DNA of 64,000 bases, taken from positions 30,656 to 94,655 of the forward strand of contig CAJUHC010000001.1 in NCBI GenBank assembly GCA_910586345.1. The letters are read 5' to 3'. Origin of the DNA: an uncultured Christensenella sp. (GTDB lineage: Bacteria > Bacillota > Clostridia > Christensenellales > Borkfalkiaceae). Both the position numbers and the translations under genes were made by a program. Below the pieces are notes generated by a model, which saw only the letters and a list, made by a program, of their open reading frames with translations, was not told the origin of the DNA and did not search any database. The first letter of the stretch is position 1. Every line of letters starts with the position of its first letter. This document shows, piece by piece, positions 27,489 through 37,278 of the stretch.

Positions 27489-29850
27489 CTTCCGCCTCGG
27501 GTTTCACAGTATCGTTTTCAGGTTTCTTTCTGAAAATATCCTTAACTTTATCTATGAAACCTTTCTTTACAAGCTTCGCCTCTTCTTCAGCGTTCCTCTG
27601 CTCCTCTTCGTATTTGCGTTCGAGCATCTGAACGTCTTCTTCGGTATTATATAGGTGGCACGCGCAGAAATGACCCTTTTCCACTTCCTTATAGATAGGC
27701 GCTATACGTCCGCAAATTTCCATACAACTGTCGCATCTGGTATGGAATTTACATCCCTTGGGAGGATTAACAGGCGAAGGTATGTCTCCTTTGAGAATAA
27801 TTCTGTTCATTTTCACATTCGGGTCGGGAACGGGAACAGCCGAGAACAGCGCGCGAGTATACGGATGAAGCGTATTTTCGAATATGGATTCCTTGCTTCC
27901 GTATTCTACTAAACTGCCGAGGTACATAACACCGACTTCGTCGGAAATATGCTTAACAACGGAAAGGTCGTGAGAAATAAATATATACGTAAGACCGAGC
28001 GATTTTCTCAGTTCGATAAGCATATTGATTATCTGAGCCTGAATGGATACGTCGAGCGCGGATACAGGCTCGTCGCATATGACGAGTTCGGGTTTAAGCG
28101 CGAGAGCGCGCGCTATACATATTCTCTGCCTCTGTCCGCCCGAGAACTCGTGCGGATACCTTTCGAAATAATGCGGTTGAAGTCCGCACATCTTCATTAC
28201 GCTGATTATATAATCGTGATACTCTTCTTTGGAAACGAGCTTGTGCTGTTTAACCGCTTCGCCGATTATATCGCCGACGGTAAGTCTAGGCGAAAGACTC
28301 GCGTACGGGTCTTGGAAAATCATCTGCATATTCGGACGCAGTTTATCGAACTCGCGGTTTCCGAGCGAGGAAATCTTCTTACCCTTAAACCAAACTTCTC
28401 CGCTCGTAACGTCGTACAGTCTTAAAATGGTTCTGCCCATTGTAGTCTTTCCGCATCCGCTTTCGCCGACTATACCGAGCGTCTTACCTTTTTCGAGCTT
28501 AAACGTTACGTTATCTACCGCCTTCAAAGTTTTGGTAGGCCTGCCGAAGAAATCTTTGCCTATAACGAAATGCTGTGACAGCGCGTCTATTTCGAGGAAA
28601 GCTTTTTCGCTTGCGCACTCCTCAGCCGCCGCCTGCTCGGCCTTTTTACCCGCAACCGAAACCAACAGAGGATAACAAGCCGTAAGCACTACAACAGCGA
28701 GCGCCAATACACTGATAATAACAGGTATTACAGCCGAAATCCTGATAACGCACAGTTCTCTTACTATATCGTAAGTACTGTCGTCTATTATCTTATCGAC
28801 TATAGCTACCGTAATATTGAATCCGCCCGCGGTTCTTATATATTTTATCTGTTCGGTGCCTTGAACGACTACGTCTTTCGTAGCAAGATTGCCTAATATA
28901 TCGGAAAAGAAACCGCCCGCAACCGCCGCTATTATCATAATAAGCAACGTCAGCGCAAAAGCAATTACGTAGAAAACCAAATCGTTCTTTTTATTTGAAA
29001 ACAGAACGGAAACGTTGTCTGCGGTCAATACCGCGAACAAAACGGAAATTATCGCGAGAAGCAGGAAACCCGCCGACGACGTCGAAGCAAGCGAGGATAG
29101 TTTATCTCCGCTATAACCTGCCGTACCGTTTATCAAAAGCTGTATAAAACTGCTTTTCGTCACCGCGCCGTTCGCTCCGACTTCAACGAGCGGAGCAGAC
29201 GCAAGCCCTAATATGACCGCTAGTACAGCTATACGCGCAAGCGAATAAATAAACTTGACAAGATTGACTCTGTCTTTCAAATATCCGCGGTTAATTAATG
29301 CTTTAAATACGTAATAGGTACAGAAAACAGCGCTCGTAAGCGTAAGCCCGCAAACCGTAGCCGCGTTATAACCCGTTCGCGTAACCGTGTCTCCGCTTTT
29401 TATTATTACGCAGTTTAACGCATAAAACAACGCTGAAAACACTGCGTACGAAAGGTAAGTCAATAACGCGAAGAATTCAATATTGCACTCTTTTTTGTAC
29501 GCATATTTAAGCACCGCCTTGTATACCGTAATGCCTGCGGAAGCTATAACCGCGAGCAATCCGAAAATCGTGAGAAGCATACCCGAAAGCATAACCGCAC
29601 GAGCGGCTTCTTTCGCCGCGCCCGTTAAAAGCGATACAGAATTTATATAATCGCCGTCGAAAAAGCGGTAAATAAAATAATCGGGTAAACCTTCCGCGTT
29701 CGAAGAAACGCCTATAAGGAAAGTGAATAATAATGCAAGCCCCGCACCCGCGAGAGCAATGAAAGGTGAAATTTTAGGCAATAAATCCAAAAATCTTGAT
29801 TTAGCGGATTTAACTTCGCCAACAGTAACAGAATTAACTTCGTCAGCCAT
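27472..29850 (-). CDS. oppF: Oligopeptide ABC transporter ATPase (OppF) with N-terminal membrane domain
   Basis: 792 residues, about twice the normal OppF. Residues 1-410 hold eight predicted membrane helices (for example ISPFIALAGAGLALLFTFLI and ISAVIPVIISVLALAVVVLT). Residues 415-792 are a standard OppF: Walker A GESGCGKTT, signature FSGGQRQRICIARAL, Walker B LVICDEPVSALD, and the cysteine-containing oligopeptide C-terminal domain (GCKFHTRCDSCMEICG). It powers peptide import with OppD. The 5' end overlaps oppD by 8 bp. Dedicated permeases OppB and OppC are also present, so the extra helices are not needed to complete the channel. Their role is unknown. Confidence 0.9.
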   Translation of the reverse strand: MADEVNSVTVGEVKSAKSRFLDLLPKISPFIALAGAGLALLFTFLIGVSSNAEGLPDYFIYRFFDGDYINSVSLLTGAAKEAARAVMLSGMLLTIFGLLAVIASAGITVYKAVLKYAYKKECNIEFFALLTYLSYAVFSALFYALNCVIIKSGDTVTRTGYNAATVCGLTLTSAVFCTYYVFKALINRGYLKDRVNLVKFIYSLARIAVLAVILGLASAPLVEVGANGAVTKSSFIQLLINGTAGYSGDKLSSLASTSSAGFLLLAIISVLFAVLTADNVSVLFSNKKNDLVFYVIAFALTLLIMIIAAVAGGFFSDILGNLATKDVVVQGTEQIKYIRTAGGFNITVAIVDKIIDDSTYDIVRELCVIRISAVIPVIISVLALAVVVLTACYPLLVSVAGKKAEQAAAEECASEKAFLEIDALSQHFVIGKDFFGRPTKTLKAVDNVTFKLEKGKTLGIVGESGCGKTTMGRTILRLYDVTSGEVWFKGKKISSLGNREFDKLRPNMQMIFQDPYASLSPRLTVGDIIGEAVKQHKLVSKEEYHDYIISVMKMCGLQPHYFERYPHEFSGGQRQRICIARALALKPELVICDEPVSALDVSIQAQIINMLIELRKSLGLTYIFISHDLSVVKHISDEVGVMYLGSLVEYGSKESIFENTLHPYTRALFSAVPVPDPNVKMNRIILKGDIPSPVNPPKGCKFHTRCDSCMEICGRIAPIYKEVEKGHFCACHLYNTEEDVQMLERKYEEEQRNAEEEAKLVKKGFIDKVKDIFRKKPENDTVKPEAEDVPKE

Positions 29851-31147
29851 TTTTTACCTCCGCTTTGCCTTCGTATAAATAGCAGGATACGCTGTGCGTA
29901 TCGGTTATCTTCATAAGTCCTGGATATTCGCCCGAACATTTTTCAATACATTTTTCGCATCTGTCGCGGAAATAACAGTAATCGGGCATATTTATGGGAT
30001 TGGGAACAAACCCGGGAATACAATAGAGCTCGTCCACTTTCTGGTCTACCGTCGGTTTACTCTTCTGCAAACCGATAGTGTAAGGATGCATAGGACGGTG
30101 GAAAATATCCTCCGCGGTACCCATTTCTATTACCTTGCCCGCATACATTACGACTACGAAATCAGCCATTTCGGCAACCACGCCCAAGTCGTGCGTGATA
30201 AGCATAATAGAACCGTTAATCTTACTTTTTATTTCTCTTAAAAGGTCGAGTATCTGAGCCTGTATAGTAACGTCCAAAGCGGTCGTGGGCTCGTCCGCGA
30301 CTATCAGTTTCGGGTTGCACAGAAGAGCTATGGCTATCATAACTCTCTGGCGCATACCTCCGGAAAGTTCGTGCGGATATTTCTTATAAACGCCTTCGGG
30401 GTCGGCTATGCCGACGAGTTTAAGCATTTCGATACTGCGCTCTTTTACCTTTTGTTTGGAAATACCTTCAATATGAAGTTTTCCGACTTCGTCAAGCTGG
30501 TTTCCTATGGTAAACACGGGATTAAGCGAGGTCATAGGCTCCTGGAAAATCATTGCGATTTCCCTGCCCCTTATGGAACGCATAGCTTCCGTCGGCATTT
30601 TCGCAATGTCGATAACCTGCCTCTCCATCTCGTACATATTGCCGCCGAGCTCGTTTTTCTTGATTATCTTCTTACCTTTTTCATCGGTCTTGATTCGTTC
30701 GTTTCCGTCCGCATCCGTTTCCGTTTCGTAAACGGGAATTTTTTTACCGCGCTCGTCGCGCTTGAACATATCCGCGCGGAACCTAATAGAACCGCTCACT
30801 ATCTGACCGCTCGGTGCCTGAACAAGCTGCATTAACGAAAGCGAAGTTACGCTTTTTCCGCATCCGCTCTCGCCCACTACGCCAACCGTCGAACCGGCGG
30901 GGACCGAAAACGATACTCCGTTTACGGCTTTTACCGTACCCGCATCCGAAAAGAAGTAGGTATGTAAATCCTCGAATTCTACGATATTTTTATCGTCCTT
31001 CATTTGCGTCACATACTCTTCGGGACGGACTTTGCGTTTTTTCTGTTTTTCGAATTTTTTAATCGCCTTGGAATTTTCCTTTGCTATCGCGCGGGATTCC
31101 GAACGGGATATATAATGCTTTTTAAAATCTTTTTTATTGTCAGCCAT
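29843..31147 (-). CDS. oppD: Oligopeptide ABC transporter ATPase (OppD)
   Basis: 434 residues. A basic N-terminal tail of 55 residues, then the ATPase: Walker [11 protein letters not shown]-loop [12 protein letters not shown], signature [15 protein letters not shown], Walker [13 protein letters not shown], and the C-terminal cysteine motif ([13 protein letters not shown]). Between Walker A and the Q-loop there is an unusual charged insertion of about 50 residues ([20 protein letters not shown] onward). It pairs with OppF to drive peptide import. 4 bp separate it from oppC. Confidence 0.93.
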   Translation of the reverse strand: MADNKKDFKKHYISRSESRAIAKENSKAIKKFEKQKKRKVRPEEYVTQMKDDKNIVEFEDLHTYFFSDAGTVKAVNGVSFSVPAGSTVGVVGESGCGKSVTSLSLMQLVQAPSGQIVSGSIRFRADMFKRDERGKKIPVYETETDADGNERIKTDEKGKKIIKKNELGGNMYEMERQVIDIAKMPTEAMRSIRGREIAMIFQEPMTSLNPVFTIGNQLDEVGKLHIEGISKQKVKERSIEMLKLVGIADPEGVYKKYPHELSGGMRQRVMIAIALLCNPKLIVADEPTTALDVTIQAQILDLLREIKSKINGSIMLITHDLGVVAEMADFVVVMYAGKVIEMGTAEDIFHRPMHPYTIGLQKSKPTVDQKVDELYCIPGFVPNPINMPDYCYFRDRCEKCIEKCSGEYPGLMKITDTHSVSCYLYEGKAEVKNG

Positions 31148-31151
31148 TATA

Positions 31152-32216
31152 TTACCTCTTCATTTTAGGGTCGAACGCATCGCGCAGACCGTCGCCCACG
31201 AAGTTGAACGCAAGAACCGCAAGCGTTATGCAGACGCCCGCGCCGAGCCACATATTCGGATAGAAATTACGGAATCTCTCCTCGCTCGCAAGCTCTATTA
31301 TATTGCCCCAGGTAGCTGTACCCAAAGGCGCGCCGAGACCTAAGAAGCCCAAAGTCGCTTCCATCAGTATTACGCCGCCGAGTCCCATCGTCATAGAAAC
31401 GACGAGCTGGGGAATTATATTAGGCAATAAGTGTTTGAATATCTTTTTGCCCGTGGACATACCCGAACATTTCGCCGCAAGCATAAATTCCTGCTCTCTC
31501 AACGAAAGTATCTGTCCTCGGACAAGACGGGCAATTCCCGCCCAGCCTATAAGCGTTATGAACACCATCATACAGTATAGTTTCGCTATGCTCGTTATTT
31601 CCCAGAACACCGCGGATAATATCAAAAGAATCGGCAGCGACGGAATACAGCTCAATATATCGACCAAACGCATTATAAGCTGGTCAATCCAACCGCCGAA
31701 ATATCCCGCGATACTTCCGAGCAGAACTCCTAAAAGAGTTTCGAGCAAAATCACTATAAAACCTATCGTAAGCGATATTCTTCCGCCGTACATAAGACGG
31801 GTTAAAACGTCGTAACCGTGTTCGTCCGTTCCGAGCCAGTGACTTGCAGACGGCGCGCCGTAAGCTACATAGTCAAAAGCGTTTACGTCAACAGTCCCGC
31901 TGTACGCGTAATAAATTTCGCCGTCGACGACGTATTCTATCGTGTTAGGCGTAAACACGTCGTAACCGTGCGAATAATCTCTGACCGTTCCGCCGTCTCC
32001 GCCCCAGGGCGAAATAAGCGGACCTATGAACGAGAAAGCAAATAAAAATATTATTACGGCTAAACCTATAATCGAAAGTTTGGAACGGAAAAAACGCTTT
32101 GCAACGGTTGCCGCGGGCGACAGAACCTTAACTCTGTCCGTAAGATTTTCGCCGTGGAGATTATCGTTGAAATTTTCGTTTCCGGAAACTTCTTCGGTCT
32201 TTATTTCTTCTTCCAT
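31152..32216 (-). CDS. oppC: Oligopeptide ABC transporter permease (OppC)
   Basis: 354 residues with a cytoplasmic N-tail, a first helix at about 45-65, an extracellular loop of about 60 residues (somewhat long, ending ASHWLGTDEHGYDVLTRL, the OppC signature) and five more helices. The coupling motif for the ATPase is AAKCSGMSTGKKIFKHLLPN. Follows oppB by 9 bp. Confidence 0.95.
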   Translation of the reverse strand: MEEEIKTEEVSGNENFNDNLHGENLTDRVKVLSPAATVAKRFFRSKLSIIGLAVIIFLFAFSFIGPLISPWGGDGGTVRDYSHGYDVFTPNTIEYVVDGEIYYAYSGTVDVNAFDYVAYGAPSASHWLGTDEHGYDVLTRLMYGGRISLTIGFIVILLETLLGVLLGSIAGYFGGWIDQLIMRLVDILSCIPSLPILLILSAVFWEITSIAKLYCMMVFITLIGWAGIARLVRGQILSLREQEFMLAAKCSGMSTGKKIFKHLLPNIIPQLVVSMTMGLGGVILMEATLGFLGLGAPLGTATWGNIIELASEERFRNFYPNMWLGAGVCITLAVLAFNFVGDGLRDAFDPKMKR

Positions 32217-32225
32217 AATCTCCTC

Positions 32226-33227
32226 CTATTTAACGAGTTTGACTCTCGGGTCAACAACCGCATACATAATATCCGCAAGCAAAGTACCCAGCACCGTTAA
32301 AAGCGCAAGGAACATATTGTAGCCCATAATCAGGTTAATATCTCCCTGCGACAGCGCTTTGTACGCCGCGTTTCCGATTCCGTCGATATTGAATATCGTC
32401 TCGGTTATCATCGCTCCGCCGAACAACGTCGGCAGAGTAAACGAAAGCGTCGTTATCAAAGGTATAAGCGTGTTTCTGAATACGTGCTTATATATGACTT
32501 TTCCGTTGGAAAGTCCTTTTGCGCGCGCCGTTCTTATGTAGTCCGCGTTCAGAACTTCCAAAGTGTTCGTTCTCGTATATCTCATAAGCGCGCCCATATC
32601 TATGACTACCATAACGAGTATGGGCAAAATCAAATGCCATATAATATCTCCGAACCTTACGAACCAGCTCGCATCCTTGGGAATATCCAAAGATTCGAGA
32701 CCGCTCATAGGGTCGAACCAGCCGAGGTCGACGGCAAACCATTTAATAAGCATATTGCCGAGGAAGAACGACGGGAACGAGATACCTATCATACACAGGA
32801 AAGTTACCGTATAGTCAAGCTTGCCGTACTGGTTGCAAGCACATTTAATTCCGAGCGGAATAGCTATAATAAGCTCTATGATAAGCGAAACGAACGCTAT
32901 TGCGAACGAAATACCCATTTTATTGCCTATAACTTCCGTTACGGGCACGTTTTCAATAAACGCTTTACCGAGATTGCCTTTGAGAAAATTCGAGAGCCAG
33001 TTCCAATATCCTTTTAAAATTCCGAGGAAACTGTTATCGTCGAGTCCGTAAAGCGCTAAAAGATTGTTGTAATCTTCGTCAGTAAGTCCCGAGTTCTGCC
33101 TTAAAGCCGCGAACTTCTGTTCTACGTAGTTAGAAGGCATACACCTTACGAGGAAATACAGTATTACCGAAACGCCGAACAAAATAAGTATCGCCAGCAG
33201 TATTCTTTTGATTATATATTTGACCAT
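32226..33227 (-). CDS. oppB: Oligopeptide ABC transporter permease (OppB)
   Basis: 333 residues, six helices. It opens with VKYIIKRILLAILILFGVSV-like sequence typical of OppB, and has the coupling motif TARAKGLSNGKVIYKHVFRN. It forms the channel with OppC. The Shine-Dalgarno is weak (AGGG). Separated from oppA by 83 bp that contain a stem-loop. Confidence 0.95.
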   Translation of the reverse strand: MVKYIIKRILLAILILFGVSVILYFLVRCMPSNYVEQKFAALRQNSGLTDEDYNNLLALYGLDDNSFLGILKGYWNWLSNFLKGNLGKAFIENVPVTEVIGNKMGISFAIAFVSLIIELIIAIPLGIKCACNQYGKLDYTVTFLCMIGISFPSFFLGNMLIKWFAVDLGWFDPMSGLESLDIPKDASWFVRFGDIIWHLILPILVMVVIDMGALMRYTRTNTLEVLNADYIRTARAKGLSNGKVIYKHVFRNTLIPLITTLSFTLPTLFGGAMITETIFNIDGIGNAAYKALSQGDINLIMGYNMFLALLTVLGTLLADIMYAVVDPRVKLVK

Positions 33228-33254
33228 ATATTACCCTAATCGTTTTTTTACCGT

Positions 33255-33286
33255 CCGCGCCAGTACACGTTTTTGCAAAGGCGCGG
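33255..33286 (-). other. Stem-loop between oppA and oppB
   Basis: CCGCGCC (33255-33261) pairs with GGCGCGG (33280-33286). No U-run follows on the minus strand. Such hairpins after a binding-protein gene often protect the upstream mRNA, so that OppA is made in excess. Confidence 0.5.
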
Positions 33287-33310
33287 AGGTATATTTTGTT
33301 TTAGTATAAA

Positions 33311-36004
33311 TTAAACGTAATCGATTTCCCAGATTTTATCGAAAAGTCCCATATTGAAGGAAGGATTTTTTACGAGCGAATTCGCGTCTATAACCTTCTT
33401 ATTGTACACGCACATATCGTTACGCTGATAGGTAGGGAATTCGACTGCAAGGTCCATAATAAGGTCAAGGCATTCTTTGTAAATTTCAGCGCGTTTATTT
33501 CTCGAAGTAGTTGCTCTGCCCTCTTCTATTTTGTCGCTGAGCATACCCTCTCCCGCTATAATGTTATATTCGTAACTCCATTTCGTTTGGTCGTTGAGAA
33601 TATTCTTATAGTTCCAGTTGAGAACGCTCGTGGCTCCGCTGTCTTTATGATAAACCTGATAGGGGTCGGGGTCTATCGAAGACGACCAAGCCGCAGCCCA
33701 AACCGCAAGGTTGCCCGTCGCGAGGTCTTTAAGCGCGTTCGCCGCTTTGTTTACGTTAATGTCAAAGCCTATTCCGTTGAGAATATCGCGGGCGTCAAGG
33801 AACATTCTGTATGCAGGGTGGTTCGTCGTTTCGCCTGCGATTATGAACGACAATTTCAAAGTGGTGCCTTTCTTTGCGTTAGCCATACCCCGCTTTTCTT
33901 CGGTCTTGGTGTAAATACCGTTTTGAAGAGTATATCCGGCGGACTCGACGAGGTCTTTTATTTCCTGTATATCGCTAAAATACGCTACTTTGTCATATTC
34001 CTGGTTAATCGGGTCCTGCGGAGTCGTATTTTCGTAAACCCAGGAAGTTTTCGTCATAGGTCTGCGGAGAACCGAAGCCAAATCCGTACCGTAATAAGAG
34101 AGAGTTTTGTTTGCGTCCATCACCTTCATTATAGCCTGTCTGACAGGGTATTCAGGTACGAATTTGGGGTTGATGCCGACGTAACCGTAACCGCCGGTAG
34201 GATAGTGTTTTTCATCAAGAAAATCTTTGCTTTTATCTACCGTCTGCATATTAGTATAAGTCGCGCTCGGCATACCGAAATCTATCGACTGCGAAGTAAG
34301 GTCGGACATAATCTGGTCGTCGGATGCAACCTTATAGTCGACGTATTTTATCTTTGCATTGTTAATTCCCGTACCAAGCGTTTCGAAATTTGAGTTGCGC
34401 ACGAAATGCACTACGGAATTGCTGTAAAATTCGCTCTTCTTGTCGGTTACGTTTCCGCTACCGTTTGCCGCCGCATAGGGACCTGCGCCGACGGGAACTC
34501 CGACTCTCGAAGAATCCTGCAACATATCCATAAACTTGGGCTCGCCGACTTCAACGCCGAAACAGTAATTACCCTTTTCGTCGGGAGTTTTATAATACTT
34601 ATGCGCGTCCGCAACGTAATCTTTGCCTTCCCACGTTCCGGAATAATAGTGTAAAGGCGCAACCGCGAACGAGAAGTTGTAAATAGCCTTGGGGTCGACT
34701 CCGTTTATAACGATTTTAAGAACCGAATATTCGGAATCCGTGAAAGATTCACCTATTTTACCGTTAAAGTCGGAAAGCTGAGAACCCGAACGCGTTTCCG
34801 CGGAAATACCGCTTATCTTGCTTACGCCTTTGCCGTCCTCTTTTTGCTGTTTGAAGAATATCGCGCGCTGTTCGTTCGTGAACTGTTCAAGTATGGTTGT
34901 AGCCGTCTTGAAATACGTCAAAGCATCCGCCAACTCCGACTGCGGAGTATTGTTATAGCAAGCAACGTAAGCGTTGTAAACAAGCTCTATGGCTGTATTT
35001 TTGATTTGTTCTTCGTTGTTTCCCGCTTTCGCTATTTCGTCAATAAAGTGCTGAGCGGCGCACTCGCCCACGGTACCGCCGGACGAATTGCCCGCCTGCC
35101 AAGGGTCGAGAGTAGTAAAATATCTTCCTTCTTCGTCCTCGATTTTGGACTGGGAACCGTTTTCGTTGAGCCGATACTGGTCAGCTATAAGTCCTTCGCT
35201 GTATAAGAACGCCTGCCAAGCCGCGGTAAAACGGTTGGTATCTTTGTACGTATCTTTCCAAGTCGAATAAATATCGTTCCAGTCGGAAGTAATCTCTTCT
35301 CTGAAAGCTTTCTGAACGGCTTGAAGGTCGGCAAGAGCTTTCTTTCCGTCTTCGGTAGTAAAGTCTATTGCGAATTCCGATTTGCCGGTAGACCAGTTTA
35401 CGAGTTTCTGAATTCTGTCGTAAGCTTCGCCTCTGAATTTCGCATCCGTATCCTCACCCGAACCGTCGGCTATAGTCAAATCCTGAGCACGGTATGCTTT
35501 CAGTCCCTGAATATCGGTTGAATAAATCGTGGAAGAACCAGTGTACGCGGGGTCGAGATAAACATAGAGATTGAAGAGAACGTCTACAATAGACAGTTCA
35601 TTACCGTCACTGAATTTAATTCCGTTTTTTATTACGAATTCGTATTCTGTTCTGCCGATTTTTTCGTCGCCCTGTTCGTCTGTAACGATACCGTTTTCTA
35701 CGCTGTACTTGGTTTCTTTATAGTCAAGCACTACGGTAGGCTGGTTCTGTCCCGCTACTAGATTCCCGTTTTCGTCGGTTGTGAGCATAGCAATCTGGGT
35801 ATTCGATACCATACTGCCGTCGTTCTGTGCCGTATAAAAGAACGGGTTGAAGTTACCGTCTAATGCGCCCGTGGCAAGTCTGAGAGCGCGAGTCTCGGTA
35901 TCGTTAGCCTTGGTTTTGTTAGGGTCGCGCTTACAGCCGGCCGCGCCTAAAAGCAAAGTACCGCATACGCCGGCTATAAGAATGCCTTTTAAATACTTAT
36001 TCAT
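33311..36004 (-). CDS. oppA: Oligopeptide-binding lipoprotein (OppA)
   Basis: 897 residues, much longer than the usual 540-600. Signal peptide with lipobox LGAAGC, then an SBP_bac_5 fold: LRLATGALDGNFNPFFYT at the start and KDSGATSVLNWNYKNILND near the end. The extra length comes mainly from insertions in the first lobe (about 150-400). AGGAGG precedes the ATG. It captures peptides outside the cell and hands them to OppBC. The gene lies 17 bp after the previous lipoprotein gene. Confidence 0.92.
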   Translation of the reverse strand: MNKYLKGILIAGVCGTLLLGAAGCKRDPNKTKANDTETRALRLATGALDGNFNPFFYTAQNDGSMVSNTQIAMLTTDENGNLVAGQNQPTVVLDYKETKYSVENGIVTDEQGDEKIGRTEYEFVIKNGIKFSDGNELSIVDVLFNLYVYLDPAYTGSSTIYSTDIQGLKAYRAQDLTIADGSGEDTDAKFRGEAYDRIQKLVNWSTGKSEFAIDFTTEDGKKALADLQAVQKAFREEITSDWNDIYSTWKDTYKDTNRFTAAWQAFLYSEGLIADQYRLNENGSQSKIEDEEGRYFTTLDPWQAGNSSGGTVGECAAQHFIDEIAKAGNNEEQIKNTAIELVYNAYVACYNNTPQSELADALTYFKTATTILEQFTNEQRAIFFKQQKEDGKGVSKISGISAETRSGSQLSDFNGKIGESFTDSEYSVLKIVINGVDPKAIYNFSFAVAPLHYYSGTWEGKDYVADAHKYYKTPDEKGNYCFGVEVGEPKFMDMLQDSSRVGVPVGAGPYAAANGSGNVTDKKSEFYSNSVVHFVRNSNFETLGTGINNAKIKYVDYKVASDDQIMSDLTSQSIDFGMPSATYTNMQTVDKSKDFLDEKHYPTGGYGYVGINPKFVPEYPVRQAIMKVMDANKTLSYYGTDLASVLRRPMTKTSWVYENTTPQDPINQEYDKVAYFSDIQEIKDLVESAGYTLQNGIYTKTEEKRGMANAKKGTTLKLSFIIAGETTNHPAYRMFLDARDILNGIGFDINVNKAANALKDLATGNLAVWAAAWSSSIDPDPYQVYHKDSGATSVLNWNYKNILNDQTKWSYEYNIIAGEGMLSDKIEEGRATTSRNKRAEIYKECLDLIMDLAVEFPTYQRNDMCVYNKKVIDANSLVKNPSFNMGLFDKIWEIDYV

Positions 36005-36021
36005 TGAGTTTATTCCTCCTG

Positions 36022-37278
36022 TTATTTACTGATATTTTCCGCAAGTACTTCGCCGTTTATTTTAAGTGTTGCGGCGGTTACTTTAATACCTGCTTTTTCC
36101 GTTAAATACATATCGTCCGTTTCGTATCCGCCGAAAAGCCAATTATCGGTATTGTTATTCTGTATATTGAGTATAAGCGACGCCGACGTTACCGACAGCG
36201 AAGCGTTTTCTATTTTCAATCCGCTTATATCCGCTCCGTCGTTTCCGTGCGTTACGAGATATAAACCGTTCAGATTACTCTTAGCAGTGACGGATACTTC
36301 GATATCTTTAATGGTAAGGTCTTTTATTTTCGCCTCAGCCGCGAATCTACCGAAAATCGAGTAAGGTCCTCCGCTGATACCTAAAGATTCGAATTTGAGA
36401 TTTCTTATCGTTACGCCGTTACCCTCGATTTTTATATTGAAATTATAAGAACTGAGAGAAATTTTTCTTCCCGTGCAATCTATTTCACCGTTCGGCTCAC
36501 TCGTAAACAGATAATAGTTTCCTCCGTTTGAAGAGTTATTGAACATTGTAACTACGTTAGTTGCGTTTCTTACAACCGTCCATTTACCTTGCAGATATTT
36601 AGCGTAAATTTTAACGTTTTCCGCGTTCGCTTCGCCGGGTTTTGCAACGCTGGTTATAGGATTAGTGCAGGCTTCGTCCGAGTAAAAGCTGAGGAAAGTC
36701 GCATCTTTCGCCGCGACAGCGTCCGTTTTCTCGCTTAAACCGTAATACTTATCGCTTCCGAAATTTACGGTTTTGAGCTTGTCGCCGTTTTTATAAACCG
36801 TATCTCCGCTCGTCACGTCAAATCCGTCGGCTACAAGATAAATTTCCAACGCGACTTTCGCGTTCCATTTGGCTCCGACGTACTTGTGTTCGCCTGCGGC
36901 GATTTTTTCTTTATCGCCGAGTTTTTTAGAAGTCAGAATAAGGTTGCCGTCTTTATCCAGAACGGGTTTTCCTTCGCCGTCAAGCTGACCGTAGTACCAC
37001 GCGTCGAAATCGTAGAAAATACGGTTTACGGAAAATTTCTCCTGTTGCGAGCTGATAATATAAGAATCGGGTTTATAATAGACGTCCATTACGGTCTTGG
37101 TATCGTTCTCATTGAAAGTACCGCCGTTGCCGTAATACGTTACGCATTGGTTCTCCGCGCCGTTGTCTTTAAGATAATCGTCCAAACTACCTTCACCCAT
37201 AACGCAACCCGCAGTAAGCGCCGCAAACATACATACGATTAATATTATCGATAATTTTATCCGCGTCTTAATTTCCAT
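36022..37278 (-). CDS. Lipoprotein with InlB-like repeat and beta-helix-like region
   Basis: 418 residues. Signal peptide with lipobox LTAGC. An InlB/Flg_new-like repeat region (YYGNGGTFNENDTKTVMDVY) is followed by a right-handed beta-helix-like part (KIEGNGVTIRNLKFESLG, IKDLTIKDIEVSV). The start overlaps the end of the surface protease gene by 11 bp, so the two are translationally coupled. Exact function unknown; the repeats suggest surface binding. Confidence 0.75.
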   Translation of the reverse strand: MEIKTRIKLSIILIVCMFAALTAGCVMGEGSLDDYLKDNGAENQCVTYYGNGGTFNENDTKTVMDVYYKPDSYIISSQQEKFSVNRIFYDFDAWYYGQLDGEGKPVLDKDGNLILTSKKLGDKEKIAAGEHKYVGAKWNAKVALEIYLVADGFDVTSGDTVYKNGDKLKTVNFGSDKYYGLSEKTDAVAAKDATFLSFYSDEACTNPITSVAKPGEANAENVKIYAKYLQGKWTVVRNATNVVTMFNNSSNGGNYYLFTSEPNGEIDCTGRKISLSSYNFNIKIEGNGVTIRNLKFESLGISGGPYSIFGRFAAEAKIKDLTIKDIEVSVTAKSNLNGLYLVTHGNDGADISGLKIENASLSVTSASLILNIQNNNTDNWLFGGYETDDMYLTEKAGIKVTAATLKINGEVLAENISK

